Assembly (NCBI GenBank): GCA_013299105.1
Contig: JAAFJY010000007.1
Span: forward strand, 1 to 64,000
Reading direction: 5' to 3'
DNA: 64,000 nt
DNA from: Chitinophagales bacterium
GTDB taxonomy: Bacteria > Bacteroidota > Bacteroidia > Chitinophagales > Saprospiraceae
Position 1 is the first letter of the stretch. Every line of letters starts with the position of its first letter. Positions 1 through 8,414 of the stretch are shown piece by piece. The translations under genes and the position numbers were made by a program. The notes beneath the pieces are model-generated. The model had not been told where the DNA came from, did no database searches, and was given only the letters and a program-made list of their open reading frames with translations.

Positions 1-110
1 TCCCGAAAACGTGGAGAAGCTGTTCATGCTTCGAGCAACTTGCTTGGCTAAACGATGGGGAATCTTCATGGATAATTTCTGCAAATTATCCTTCATTTAG
101 TGGGGGACAA

Positions 111-923
111 ATGGAAACTGCACCCAACTTGTTTTATTGTTTATTAATATTTTTAATTTTACTGAGTTCATGCAATGCTCCTAATTTGGAGTACTCAGTT
201 TCTTTTACAGATTTTAAGCAATTGCATAACAAAACAACTTTTGTAAAAGCTATTGAACTAAAGTCCCGCATTGGTTCAGGTAAGAAAGAGTATAGATCGG
301 ATAACATAGTTTTCGATAGTAGTTTTTTATTTCTTCAAATTGATAGCCTGATCAAAGAATATAATTTAGTGCATAGTCACCCTAATTATTATTTAAGACA
401 AACATTGATTGATGGCACGAACTTGGATACTATTAGTTTTATGGATGAACGATATTGTGTTACAGATATATACCCATCTGCTGCTTATGGGGTTGAAGTG
501 TCTAATATATATAAAATTATCTTCAACAAAGAAAGCTATATTCTTCTGTTAACCAAAGAAAATAAGAATGGAAGAAATTATGGAGATTATCCATTTCTAT
601 TCAATATTAGCAATCATAGGCATTGGGAAAGGGTGAAAATCGAATCAAGGATAGATGAGAAATTAATATCATCAAGACCTTATTATTTAGGGGACTTCAA
701 TCTTGATAAAAAACTAGATATTTGTCTACTAGATAGAGATTTAGAACTTATCAAAGTGTATAGTGTTATAGGGCCTGAATTAAAGGAAATTAATAATAAA
801 TATATAAAATTAAAAATAAAGAATGGGGGAGAATGCTTTGAAATATTAAAACATAAGTCACGCTGGTTTTATAAACTTGATTTTAAAAATACTTCTAGAG
901 ATTGCGAGTTCAATTTTTATTAG
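111..923 (+). CDS. Putative exported lipoprotein, unrecognised family
   Basis: A 270-residue protein that I do not recognise. The N-terminus is a hydrophobic segment ending in LLSSC (Cys21), a good lipobox, so an outer-membrane or periplasmic lipoprotein is likely. Around residue 195 there is GDFNLDKKLDICLL, which resembles the FG-GAP/VCBS GDFNGDGKxD motif; the rest is AT-rich and shows no known motif. The start is preceded by GTGGGGGAC, and this frame is also open upstream to the window edge, so an earlier start cannot be excluded. It lies directly before the first RHS tip cassette, in the position where an immunity gene for a preceding toxin would sit. That role is inferred from position only. 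Bases 1-100 may hold the end of another gene, but no frame there is recognisable. Confidence 0.6.
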   Translation: METAPNLFYCLLIFLILLSSCNAPNLEYSVSFTDFKQLHNKTTFVKAIELKSRIGSGKKEYRSDNIVFDSSFLFLQIDSLIKEYNLVHSHPNYYLRQTLIDGTNLDTISFMDERYCVTDIYPSAAYGVEVSNIYKIIFNKESYILLLTKENKNGRNYGDYPFLFNISNHRHWERVKIESRIDEKLISSRPYYLGDFNLDKKLDICLLDRDLELIKVYSVIGPELKEINNKYIKLKIKNGGECFEILKHKSRWFYKLDFKNTSRDCEFNFY

Positions 924-1073
924 TCGATAAACCAAATATGCCTTGAGCCACACTGAACCTAATATACAAACCTCTGCCTGGGTCAATACCGCTACGAAAT
1001 CGCTGACCACCTGGGCAACGTCCGCGCCAGCATCTCGGACCGCCGCCAGTTCAGCAGTACGATTTTCGATCCA

Positions 1074-2153
1074 GTGATCACGGATGCGACGGATTATTTC
1101 CCCTTTGGTGCGCCTAATCGTACGGTGAGCAGCAGTACGGGGTACCGCTATGGCTTCAATGGCAAAGAGCTGGACAAAAGCAATGAATTTGGCACGGCCA
1201 ACGTTTATGACTATGGCTTTAGGATATACAATCCGAGCATTGGACGGTTTTTGAGTGTGGATCCGTTGACGCGGAGCTATGCTGAGCTTACGCCTTATCA
1301 GTTTGCTAGTAATACGCCGATTTGGGCAGTGGATTTGGATGGGTTGGAGGCACTCACAGCACAAGAAATGGAGCAAATCAGGAATAACCACAAACCTGTT
1401 ATTGGGAATACGGTAAATGTAGTTCCAGCTACTCAAATTTATCAAGCTGGCTCTAGACCCATGCCACAGCGGTCATTTGCCTATAGATATAGTAAAGAAG
1501 TTACAGTCCCCTATAAACCAGCAGGTTTAAGTGCTGGTCCTACACTTCATATTGCACCAAAATTTGAAAAAACAAAAGTTGAAGATCATTATTCTGCAAA
1601 CTATATTGCATGGGCGAATATAGAGATGGAAAATTATAGGAATCGGTCGAATGCTCAAGCAATAGGGTTGGGAATGTCAGTAGCCTTTGGTGGGCAATTA
1701 TTGCTTCGATCGAAGCTTTTGTCAATAGAATTTAGCTTTTCAAATTTGCTGAGCGATGGTATTTCTCAGTATGTCACGTTTAAAGCTGAGCAATCAATTG
1801 ATCCTGAAAAGAGAGGGAAATCTTTTTTAGGGAATTACAATTTTTTTGGGTTGACGAATGCCTTATTCAAAAACCCTTTTACAGTTGATTATCTAAGTAA
1901 TCAATTTTCATACACATTAGACGATAAGTTTGAAGTAAACTCATTTTCAGAGACATTAACTGGTGTTTCTGTTGGGGGCTCATTGGGTTATTTACAGATG
2001 AAAAAAATTGACCCTTTTATCCGTAAATCTAATGACTTCAGGGCGAAAATGTTAGGATTTGCAACAGGTACCATATTCAATCTTGTGAATGATGCAGCTG
2101 TAAAAACAGCAGAACAGGCACAAAAATCTAATACTCAAAACGCACAAAAATGA
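1074..2153 (+). CDS. RHS core tip fragment with unrecognised C-terminal domain (cassette 1)
   Basis: The first ~85 residues are the RHS repeat-associated core end (DATDYFPFGAPNR, YGFNGKELDK, YDYGFRIYNPSIGRFLSVDPL). Core homology continues upstream in frame to about 970 (DHLGNVRAS) without an ATG, then meets a stop near 960, so this is a displaced tip and not a full RHS protein; GTG at 1074 is the only plausible start and translation is uncertain. After the core comes ~265 residues unrelated to the other cassettes: a hydrophobic patch (residues ~200-230) and a Gly/Phe-rich tail. I recognise no nuclease motif, so a membrane-acting or unknown toxin is possible. The stop overlaps the next gene by 4 bp. 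In RHS biology such tips are stored toxin cassettes exchanged by recombination in the core. Confidence 0.7.
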   Translation: MITDATDYFPFGAPNRTVSSSTGYRYGFNGKELDKSNEFGTANVYDYGFRIYNPSIGRFLSVDPLTRSYAELTPYQFASNTPIWAVDLDGLEALTAQEMEQIRNNHKPVIGNTVNVVPATQIYQAGSRPMPQRSFAYRYSKEVTVPYKPAGLSAGPTLHIAPKFEKTKVEDHYSANYIAWANIEMENYRNRSNAQAIGLGMSVAFGGQLLLRSKLLSIEFSFSNLLSDGISQYVTFKAEQSIDPEKRGKSFLGNYNFFGLTNALFKNPFTVDYLSNQFSYTLDDKFEVNSFSETLTGVSVGGSLGYLQMKKIDPFIRKSNDFRAKMLGFATGTIFNLVNDAAVKTAEQAQKSNTQNAQK

Positions 2154-2596
2154 AAATTTTGAACATTGATATAAGGCCCTGGATTGTGGTGTTGATTTTT
2201 GTCTCTGTTGTAATTTATGGGACATATGAAGATTCGATTAAAAATAATAAGTTAAACCAGTCAAGGTTATTAACCCAAGGCAACATCACGGGATTTGGAT
2301 ACAGTCGAAGGAGTTCCAACATGGGGGGAAGTTTTGAATTTGAGGTCAATGGTCGAACCTATCAAGGGAGTTTCAAGCATTCCTACATCTGCCACCGCTT
2401 GAGCTATTCGGACGAAGACACACTCAAAAAGGTAAGATTTCCAGTGCTTTATCATCCAGCGGATCCCAATGTGAATGTCATTTTGTTGAAAAAAGCGCAG
2501 TATGAGCGATATAATGTCCCCTATCCAGATGACATTTGGGGTGTTTTAGATGAATATTTTGGCTGTACACAATTGGAGAGGTATTTTACATACTGA
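2150..2596 (+). CDS. Putative membrane-anchored immunity protein for cassette 1
   Basis: A 148-residue protein with one N-terminal membrane segment (residues ~9-25, WIVVLIFVSVVIYGTY) followed by a soluble domain containing GSFEFEVNGRTYQGS and FPVLYHPADPNVNVILL, a pattern seen in DUF3592-like small membrane proteins; that family match is tentative. It overlaps the cassette 1 reading frame by 4 bp (ATGA), so the two are probably translationally coupled. Immediately downstream the next RHS core copy begins. Position, size and coupling fit an immunity gene. A membrane anchor would suit protection against a toxin acting at the envelope, but that is inference. Confidence 0.6.
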   Translation: MKILNIDIRPWIVVLIFVSVVIYGTYEDSIKNNKLNQSRLLTQGNITGFGYSRRSSNMGGSFEFEVNGRTYQGSFKHSYICHRLSYSDEDTLKKVRFPVLYHPADPNVNVILLKKAQYERYNVPYPDDIWGVLDEYFGCTQLERYFTY

Positions 2597-2620
2597 TTGC
2601 AAGATGTCTAGCCATAATGA

Positions 2621-3697
2621 ATGAACAAGAATATGCACCTGGGCAACGTCCGCGCCAGCATCTCGGACCGCCGCCAGTTCAGCAGCACGATTTTCGATCC
2701 CGTGATCAGCGATGCGACGGATTATTTCCCCTTTGGTGCGCCTAATCGTACGGTGAGCAGCAGTACGGGGTACCGCTATGGCTTCAATGGCAAAGAACTG
2801 GACAAAAACAATGAATTTGGCACGGCCAACGTTTATGACTACGGTTTTAGGATATACAATCCGAGCATTGGGCGCTTTTTGAGTGTGGATCCTTTGAGTA
2901 GCAACTATCATTGGTACACCCCTTATCAGTTTGCGGGGAATACGCCGATGCAGGCGATTGATTTGGATGGCTTGGAGCCTGCTAATGGTACAGTTGAGGC
3001 AAGGGACAATATGGCTCCAATACCATTATTAAGAGCTGTAAAAACTATCGAAATCTATCAAGCGGCAGTTTTAAATGTGTTTCAAAATTCTGGTAATAAA
3101 AGTTTTCGCCCAACAGGTGTAGAACAAGAAGTTATTTCCTATTTTAATAAAAAAATTGTACCAGATAATTTGAATGAAACCCCAGAGCTTTTTAGGCAAA
3201 GGCTCCAAATATATGATAAAACTATTGAGGCATTGTTTAGTGATGACCCTGCAGAAAACTCAAAGGCAATCAAAACTATCCAGTTACCTCAAAATTTTTT
3301 GTATAATAACTACGTGGCAAGTATTGGTGATTTATTAGTACCCTCTGCTGGCTTAGTTCAGTTAGCGAAAGAAGTTAGAGCTATTCTGAAATTGTCTGTA
3401 AAAATTTTGGAGAGCGCCTCTAAGCCTTTAGGAGAGCAAGGCTTGACTGTTGTAGGGAGAGCCTTGCAAAAGCACGCAGGTAGAGAAGGTTCGGTATTTC
3501 AATCGGTCAAATTTTCACATTTAACTGCAAACGATGAAGGAATGAAAATTTTGAATGAAATCATGAACGCTGAGGCAAAAATAATTACGAATGCTGAGAA
3601 CGGAGGTAAATTAATTTTTGATAAAGCAACAGGAAGAGGTTTTGGAATCTCAAGAGAAGGGCTTTTTAATGGGTTTAGGGAACTGCCAAATCAGTAA
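2621..3697 (+). CDS. RHS core tip with C-terminal nuclease-like toxin domain (cassette 2)
   Basis: The first ~90 residues repeat the RHS core end (HLGNVRAS to IGRFLSVDPL) nearly identically to cassette 1. The variable part runs from about residue 115. Its last ~85 residues read TVVGRALQKHAGREGSVFQ, then a central acidic stretch and a GFGIS-GLFNGF tail. This layout (GRALxKHxxRxGSxF, then a glycine-rich aromatic end) resembles RNase toxin domains of the BECR group found at the C-termini of many polymorphic toxins; His in QKHAGR is a candidate catalytic residue. The class assignment is from memory of the motif and not from a search. ATG at 2621 gives MNKN fused directly to the core, so the 5' junction is a recombination scar. 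The immunity-like gene follows after 2 bp. Confidence 0.7.
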   Translation: MNKNMHLGNVRASISDRRQFSSTIFDPVISDATDYFPFGAPNRTVSSSTGYRYGFNGKELDKNNEFGTANVYDYGFRIYNPSIGRFLSVDPLSSNYHWYTPYQFAGNTPMQAIDLDGLEPANGTVEARDNMAPIPLLRAVKTIEIYQAAVLNVFQNSGNKSFRPTGVEQEVISYFNKKIVPDNLNETPELFRQRLQIYDKTIEALFSDDPAENSKAIKTIQLPQNFLYNNYVASIGDLLVPSAGLVQLAKEVRAILKLSVKILESASKPLGEQGLTVVGRALQKHAGREGSVFQSVKFSHLTANDEGMKILNEIMNAEAKIITNAENGGKLIFDKATGRGFGISREGLFNGFRELPNQ

Positions 3698-3699
3698 TA

Positions 3700-3918
3700 A
3701 TGAAAAAAAACTTTTACATAATCATTGGTAGTCCAATAGATTATGATCAATTGGTTGCGTACATAGTCATTAATGGCGATCATGTTGCTTTGTTGAACCA
3801 AGATGAGGGTGTTGATAACTTGAAATTAGAGTTTTTTGATGAGCCCAGAATCAAGAGTCTGGACTACGAGCTATTCATGGAGGCTCTTCAAGAAGCTAAG
3901 CGAGTTTTATGTGGTTAA
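3700..3918 (+). CDS. Small acidic putative immunity protein for cassette 2
   Basis: A 72-residue soluble acidic protein starting MKKNFYIIIGSPIDYDQLV, 2 bp after the cassette 2 toxin stop. It has no signal peptide or membrane segment, so it would stay in the cytoplasm, where a nuclease toxin would have to be neutralised. The alternating strand-like N-terminus (YIIIGSPIDYDQLVAYIVING) followed by a C-terminal helix (ELFMEALQEAKRVL) looks like a compact alpha/beta inhibitor. I recognise small proteins of this appearance next to similar toxins, but cannot name a family with certainty. The third RHS core copy begins within 10 bp of its stop. Confidence 0.65.
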   Translation: MKKNFYIIIGSPIDYDQLVAYIVINGDHVALLNQDEGVDNLKLEFFDEPRIKSLDYELFMEALQEAKRVLCG

Positions 3919-3924
3919 TCCGCC

Positions 3925-4864
3925 CCCCTGCAAACCGACAGCAAAGAGGAGTCGATCACCTACGACCGCAACGGCAACCTCTCGAACTACCAACGCTGGG
4001 GCACGGGCAGCGCTACGCTGATGGACAACATGGGCTACGTGCTATGCCCCAACTCCAACCGCCTGGAATACGTAGTGGACGGTGTAGCCGCAGGTACCTT
4101 TGGCAGCGATTTCGACGGCCAATCGCCAGCCAACTACGCCTACGACGGCGCAGGTAACCTGATCAAAGACGCCCAAAGTGGGATTACCCAGGGTAATATC
4201 CTTTGGCCCCCCTATGGCAAAGTAAGTCAGGTGAATGTAACCAGTGCCCCTACAACGAACTTCGGCTACGATGCCCAACAAAACCGGGTACTAAAGAGCC
4301 GAGCAGGCACCAATACCTATTATGTACGCGACATCCAAGGCAACGTAATGGCCACCTTCACCCAAAACGCCTCAACCTTCACCTGGGCCAGCGCCCCACC
4401 TGTACGGCTCAAGCCGCCTGGGTCTTTTGCGCCCGGAGGTGAGTTGGAGCACGGCCCCGCCCGCTATTCCGCATTTTGCCAGTACCCGCCTGCTGCGCTA
4501 TGGCACCAAGCGCTACGAAGTAAACGACCACCTGGGCAACGTCCGCGCCAGCATCTCGGACCGCCGCCAGTTCAGCAGCACGATTTTTGATCCCGTGATC
4601 AGCGATGCGACGGATTATTTCCCATTTGGTGCGCCTAATCGTACGGTGAGCAGCAGTACGGGGTACCGCTATGGCTTCAATGGCAAAGAACTGGACAAAA
4701 GCAATGAGTTTGGCACGGCCAACGTTTATGACTATGGCTTTAGGATCTACAATCCGAGCATTGGGCGCTTTTTGAGTGTGGATCCTTTGACAAGGAGTTA
4801 TGCTAATGTGTATAAAGATTTGGGTAGTGCTACAGATGTAAGGCTAGTTCATGGGATTTGTTAG
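3925..4864 (+). pseudogene. Degenerate RHS/YD-repeat fragment (cassette 3)
   Basis: From about 3928 the frame encodes YD-repeat material (ITYDRNGNLSNYQRWG, YAYDGAGNLIKD, FGYDAQQNRVLKS, YYVRDIQGNVMATF). At about 4396 the frame is lost by a small indel: the conserved continuation HLYGSSRLGLLRPEVSW is found in the next frame, which then carries on through YGTKRYEVNDHLGNVRAS to the core end SVDPLTRSYA. After the core only about 20 residues follow before a stop at 4864, in sequence unrelated to a toxin domain. So this copy is both frameshifted and toxin-less. It is the longest core copy and probably the oldest body from which the cassettes were displaced. No signal peptide or T9SS region is present in the fragment. 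Confidence 0.8.
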
Positions 4865-4917
4865 GCTATTTCAAGGGGTTTTAGCTCAAATCAGCATTAC
4901 ATTTGAATGACTACCAA

Positions 4918-5003
4918 AAAGAAAAGGGGCTTTATTTTGAAACCTGATTCATTAGACTTGAGTTTACTTTTCGTTGAAAATACATCAAACGGGAGCCACA
5001 CCC
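4918..5003 (+). repeat. R5 element, truncated copy
   Basis: About 85 bp matching, in inverse orientation, one end of the complete 320-bp R5 element at 44895-45214. It finishes with the R5 terminus (CATCAAACGGGAGCCACACCC) and abuts a half copy of R1 at base 5004, so R5 seems to have landed in R1 or the two were joined by deletion. Confidence 0.75.
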
Positions 5004-5085
5004 GAACACAACTTCCTTTCATCCAGTTGTTTATCTTTTTTCACTAAACCCGAATCTGTCCACCTTATTTTTTTACGCTCCCTTA
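5004..5085 (-). repeat. R1 hairpin element, half copy
   Basis: Matches one arm of R1 (GAACACAACTTCCTTTCATC through CCACCTTATTTTTTTACGCT). The other arm is missing; the truncated R5 copy occupies that side. The rest of the gap between 4864 and 5427 shows no gene that I can support. Confidence 0.75.
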
Positions 5086-5426
5086 GTAGTTTGTTTTTTA
5101 AGTTTGCTAAACCATCGAGTTTTGAATTGAAGCGTTAAGCATGTCAATCCTTTTGCCTGTTCACCTCTACCAAATGGTAAGGGAGATAATTACAAGAACT
5201 TAAAAAACGCTGCACTTAGGATCGATGAGGAAATAAATTGATGACCTAGCAGAAACAGTGAAGAGGGAGACCATGCACTTTTGTCCAGTGACAATCCCCC
5301 ATCCCTCACACATCGTAAAAATCCCCAAAAAAAATCCCCACAGCGTCCAAGGAATAACCCTATTTTTGCTGCACTTTAGGTTACAGGCACTGGATAGGGC
5401 CTGCCAATCACAAAACAGTTGACCCA

Positions 5427-6500
5427 ATGAAGAAACACAATTTCAGTCCTGGACCCGCTATTTTGCCCGCGTCGGTCATTAAAGAAGCCGCCCAAGGGGT
5501 CCTGGACCTCGATGGAATCGGCCTTTCCGTTTTGGAAATTTCTCACCGCAGCAAGCAATTCATCGCCATTTACGATGAAGCCGTAGCTTTGGTGAAAGAA
5601 ATCCTGAACCTGGGCGATGAGTATTCCGTTCTTTTCTTGTCGGGTGGTGCCAGTACCCAGTTTTTCATGGCCCCGATGAACCTGCTCAACGAAGACGAAA
5701 CCGCTGCTTACGTCGATTCGGGCACCTGGGCCAACAAGGCGATCAAGGAAGCGAAGCTTTTTGGCAAGGTCGAAGTGGTGGGCTCTTCCAAAGCAGACAA
5801 CTACACCTACATCCCCCGCGACTGGCAAGTGCCTGCCGAGGCCAAGTACCTGCACCTCACCAGCAACAATACCGTGTTTGGTACCCAATACCACTGGTGG
5901 CCTGAGGTAAGCCAGCCGATCGTATGCGACATGTCGTCGGATATGTTCAGCCGCCCGATTCCGATGGAAAAATTCGGCCTGATTTATGCTGGTGCTCAAA
6001 AAAACATGGGCCCTGCGGGCACCACCTTGGTGATCGTGCGCAAAGACCTGCTGGGCAAAGTACGCCGCCCCCTGCCTTCGATGCTGGATTACCGCATTCA
6101 TGAAGACAATGGGAGCATGTACAATACCCCTCCAGTGTTCCCAATCTACGTATGTATGCTCACCCTGCGTTGGATCAAGGCCAACGGTGGATTGGGCGCA
6201 ATGGACCAGGCCAATCAAGCCAAGGCAGAGTTGTTTTACAATGAACTGGATGCCAACCCCTTGTTCAATGGTACCGTGACCAACAAAGCCGACCGCTCCT
6301 TGATGAACCCCACCTTTGTGGCCATCAACGAAGAATTGGACAAAGCTTTCGACGCTGCTGCCAAGGCCCAGGGCCTCGATAACCTGCGCGGCCACCGCAT
6401 GGTCGGTGGTTTCCGGGCATCTATGTACAATGCCCTGCCGATGGAAAGTGTGCAGTTGCTGGTGGATGTGATGAAGGAATTCGCGCAGAAGCACGGATGA
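5427..6500 (+). CDS. serC: Phosphoserine aminotransferase
   Basis: A 357-residue PLP enzyme of the class V aminotransferase fold converting 3-phosphohydroxypyruvate and glutamate into phosphoserine; the second step of serine synthesis, also acting in the pyridoxal phosphate route in many bacteria. The N-terminus MKKHNFSPGPAILPASV is the family signature, GGASTQFFMAPMNL binds phosphate, and the PLP lysine is K192 in YAGAQKNMGPAGTT. Length is normal (about 355-362). It has no operon partner: the preceding 560 bp are repeat debris and a TTGAA gene-end repeat follows the stop. Base composition is typical of the core genome, unlike the AT-rich cassette region before it. Confidence 0.97.
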   Translation: MKKHNFSPGPAILPASVIKEAAQGVLDLDGIGLSVLEISHRSKQFIAIYDEAVALVKEILNLGDEYSVLFLSGGASTQFFMAPMNLLNEDETAAYVDSGTWANKAIKEAKLFGKVEVVGSSKADNYTYIPRDWQVPAEAKYLHLTSNNTVFGTQYHWWPEVSQPIVCDMSSDMFSRPIPMEKFGLIYAGAQKNMGPAGTTLVIVRKDLLGKVRRPLPSMLDYRIHEDNGSMYNTPPVFPIYVCMLTLRWIKANGGLGAMDQANQAKAELFYNELDANPLFNGTVTNKADRSLMNPTFVAINEELDKAFDAAAKAQGLDNLRGHRMVGGFRASMYNALPMESVQLLVDVMKEFAQKHG

Positions 6501-6505
6501 TAATA

Positions 6506-6542
6506 GAGTTGAAAAGTTGAAATGTTGAAGGGTTGAAGAGAT
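6506..6542 (+). repeat. TTGAA gene-end repeat after serC
   Basis: Degenerate repeats of the type GTTGAAAAGTTGAAATGTTG start 6 bases after the serC stop. The same motif, in the same orientation relative to the gene, follows several other stop codons in the window (26881, 52487, 53001, 56924). Confidence 0.8.
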
Positions 6543-6694
6543 GGGGACCGCTGCAATTTGAGTGGTTGAGTACGCTTTTCAGCCCTTCAATAGTTTAGAT
6601 CACAATATGATCTCTGTCAAAATTTTTGAGCTCGTCAAAGATGGAATGTCACCGAATACCCCAAAAGTTGTCTACTGTTTTATCCGCATTCATT

Positions 6695-6874
6695 TTAAGA
6701 GCATGTTTAAAATTTTTTGTTTGCCATAAAACGGCCCAATTTCGCCCAACCTGTCTATAAAGGTCGTTAGGAAAATGCTCATTATGCGCTGCATAACTCC
6801 GCTTTTCCTGCCTCGATTGGTCAAAAATTGACTCGTTTTCTGACTAAGCCTCCAATATTTAAACACGCTCTAAG
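6695..6874. repeat. R3 repeat, copy 1
   Basis: About 180 bp with inverted termini TTAAGAGCATGTTTAAA and TTTAAACACGCTCTAAG. The interior shares GCGCTGCATAACTCCGCTTT with the second copy at 48054-48222. It has no open reading frame and is likely a miniature non-autonomous element. Confidence 0.75.
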
Positions 6875-6901
6875 CGATGTTACACCTAAACACCAATCAA
6901 A

Positions 6902-7414
6902 ATGATAGAAACAGAAAGGCTTGTTTTGAAACCTTTGACCTATGATCAACTCCTAAAATACATCAAAGCAGATGGCTCCTTAGAGGTCGAATTGAATCTC
7001 CATGCCTCAGATAGAACGATCTCACCTGAACTTCGAGAAGCCCTTGAGCAAACGATTCTGCCAAATGTAGCTGATCCTTCCAAAGACTATTTGTACTCCA
7101 CACTATGGACCATCATTTCAAAGGAAGCCAACAGCATGGTAGGTGATCTCTGCATCATTGGAGCGCCCAATGAAAACGGAGAAATTGAAATTGGTTATGG
7201 CACTTATGATGATTTCACAGGCAGAGGATTTATGACGGAGGCAGTGGGGGGAATCATTCACTGGGCCAGCTTGCAACCAAGCGTAAATGCAATCATTGCG
7301 GCTACCGAAAAAGACAATATCGCTTCACAAGTCATTTTACAGAAAAACAATTTCATGAAAATCGGCGAAACAGAGACCTTGTTGAATTGGAAACTGAGCA
7401 CAATAGGCTCGTGA
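6902..7414 (+). CDS. GNAT family N-acetyltransferase (RimJ/RimL-like)
   Basis: A 170-residue soluble acetyl-CoA-dependent transferase of the Acetyltransf_3 type. The start MIETERLVLKPLTYDQLLKY is the usual first strand of RimJ/RimL-like GNATs. The acetyl-CoA-binding loop is degenerate but recognisable in EIGYGTYDDFTGRGFMTEAVGG (residues ~97-118), followed by the helix and strand VNAIIAATEKDNIASQVILQ with the typical N-x-AS-x-x-LxKxGF-like element (NIASQVILQKNNF). The substrate cannot be told. It stands alone between the R3 repeat and a strong terminator, so it is probably monocistronic. Confidence 0.88.
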   Translation: MIETERLVLKPLTYDQLLKYIKADGSLEVELNLHASDRTISPELREALEQTILPNVADPSKDYLYSTLWTIISKEANSMVGDLCIIGAPNENGEIEIGYGTYDDFTGRGFMTEAVGGIIHWASLQPSVNAIIAATEKDNIASQVILQKNNFMKIGETETLLNWKLSTIGS

Positions 7415-7473
7415 AGAGCAAAAGTGAAGGCTTGAGGAGCACCACACAAGCTGTTCTTTCAAGGCACTCAACC

Positions 7474-7510
7474 AAAAAAATTCCACGCCCCCCTTGCGTG
7501 GAATTTTTTT
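7474..7510. terminator. Rho-independent terminator after the GNAT gene
   Basis: Perfect hairpin AAAAAATTCCACGC / GCGTGGAATTTTTT with a short C-rich loop and A/T runs on both sides, so it could work in both directions. Confidence 0.85.
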
Positions 7511-7524
7511 ATCCCTTAACTTTG
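7494..7524 (+). promoter_or_regulatory. Promoter for xrtK
   Basis: A TTG at 7494-7496 and TAACTTTG at 7517-7524 match the Bacteroidetes -33 (TTG) and -7 (TAnnTTTG) boxes at a 20-bp spacing. The promoter sits inside the descending arm of the previous terminator, and the ATG is 17 bp further on. Confidence 0.6.
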
Positions 7525-7541
7525 AATTTCAAAGTACTTTT

Positions 7542-8045
7542 ATGAAAAAATACATCATTTTACTGCCTGTCGCTACTGCGGTCATCGGATTGAAGGCCTG
7601 CTACCCAGGATTTGACGCCGAGGACCTGCGCTTTTTGCTCTGGCCGCTGGGCAAAATGTTGGGTTTTTTCACTGGCGAACCAGGGCTTTGGCAAGCAGGA
7701 GAAGGCTGGGGCTTCCAGGGATTTGTGGTGGACAAATCTTGTGCGGGTTTCAATTTCTGGCTGATTGCCAGTTCGGCTTTTTGTTTCACTTTGGTAGAAA
7801 GGAGCAAAAATAAGTGGCCGCTTGGTGGCTTGATCCTGGCCTTATTGAGTGCATATGGCTTGAGCTTGCTGGCCAATACCGCACGAATTTTGGGGGCGAC
7901 TTTGTTGCTGAAATTGGGTGCAGACTTGCCATTTTTAGCCAGCGATTTTGCCCACCAAGTGGAGGGGACTTTTGTGTATTTTAGTTTGCTGGTGTTGGGC
8001 TTTTGGGGGTTTGATCGGGTACTGAGGTTGAAAGTTGCAAGTTAA
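7542..8045 (+). CDS. xrtK: Exosortase K
   Basis: A 167-residue integral membrane cysteine protease of the exosortase/archaeosortase group. Exosortases cut a C-terminal sorting signal at the inner membrane and pass the substrate to the envelope. The three catalytic residues are visible: Cys67 in VDKSCAGFNFW, Arg115 in ANTARI and His138 in FAHQVEGTFVYF; four to five hydrophobic segments surround them. The start at 7542 places a normal N-terminal membrane segment right after the promoter. The size fits the short exosortase K subfamily, which is known to pair with one dedicated target, the MSEP-CTERM protein, and that target is the next gene (8415). The pair is separated by 370 bp with inverted repeats, so co-transcription is uncertain. 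Confidence 0.92.
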   Translation: MKKYIILLPVATAVIGLKACYPGFDAEDLRFLLWPLGKMLGFFTGEPGLWQAGEGWGFQGFVVDKSCAGFNFWLIASSAFCFTLVERSKNKWPLGGLILALLSAYGLSLLANTARILGATLLLKLGADLPFLASDFAHQVEGTFVYFSLLVLGFWGFDRVLRLKVAS

Positions 8046-8414
8046 TCTAATGTCTGCAAAATTCTGATAACCAGATTTTTACAGTGATTTTACAGGCATC
8101 AGAGTGGCTTGTAGAGACAGGGCATGCCCTGTCTAATGTGATGTTGGATTGATTTTTTGGTAAACATAATTTTGAACAAGTGCTAGTTGGTACAAATGTG
8201 CCAGCAATGTTTGGTCAAGATTTTTGCATCAACTAAAATCTTAAAGCTGTTGTCCGCTTGCTAAAATTTGTTCAGCGAGTGGAAAGTTTAAACAAATTTA
8301 GGCATTTTTTCCAGCGTTACGTGAGACAGGGCATGCCCTGTCTCTACATGCCCTACGTAATTGCTTGTAATCCTAAAATGCTGTAAATCTTGCTTCAGAT
8401 AAATAAAATATCAA
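8046..8414. other. Gap between xrtK and its target with inverted palindromes
   Basis: No gene seen. Two copies of the perfect palindrome AGACAGGGCATGCCCTGTCT lie at 8115-8134 and 8324-8343, extended by GTAGAG on one side of the first and CTCTAC on the other side of the second, so the pair forms a larger inverted repeat around ~190 bp of AT-rich DNA. This looks like a miniature element inserted in the xrtK/MSEP-CTERM locus. Confidence 0.6.

Larger units (their letters stand above)
1005..4790 (+). repeat. Three direct copies of the RHS core end (~260 bp)
   Basis: Near-identical copies lie at about 1005-1266, 2636-2893 and 4526-4790, all on the same strand. They start at the codons for HLGNVRAS and end at SVDPL. 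The flanks differ completely. The copies differ by only a few substitutions, which suggests recent duplication or gene conversion, and they are the obvious substrate for cassette swapping. Confidence 0.9.

Noticed and set aside
1005-4790. Regular repeats that might suggest a CRISPR array
   Set aside because: The units are 260 bp protein-coding RHS cores with long unequal spacing and no cas genes.
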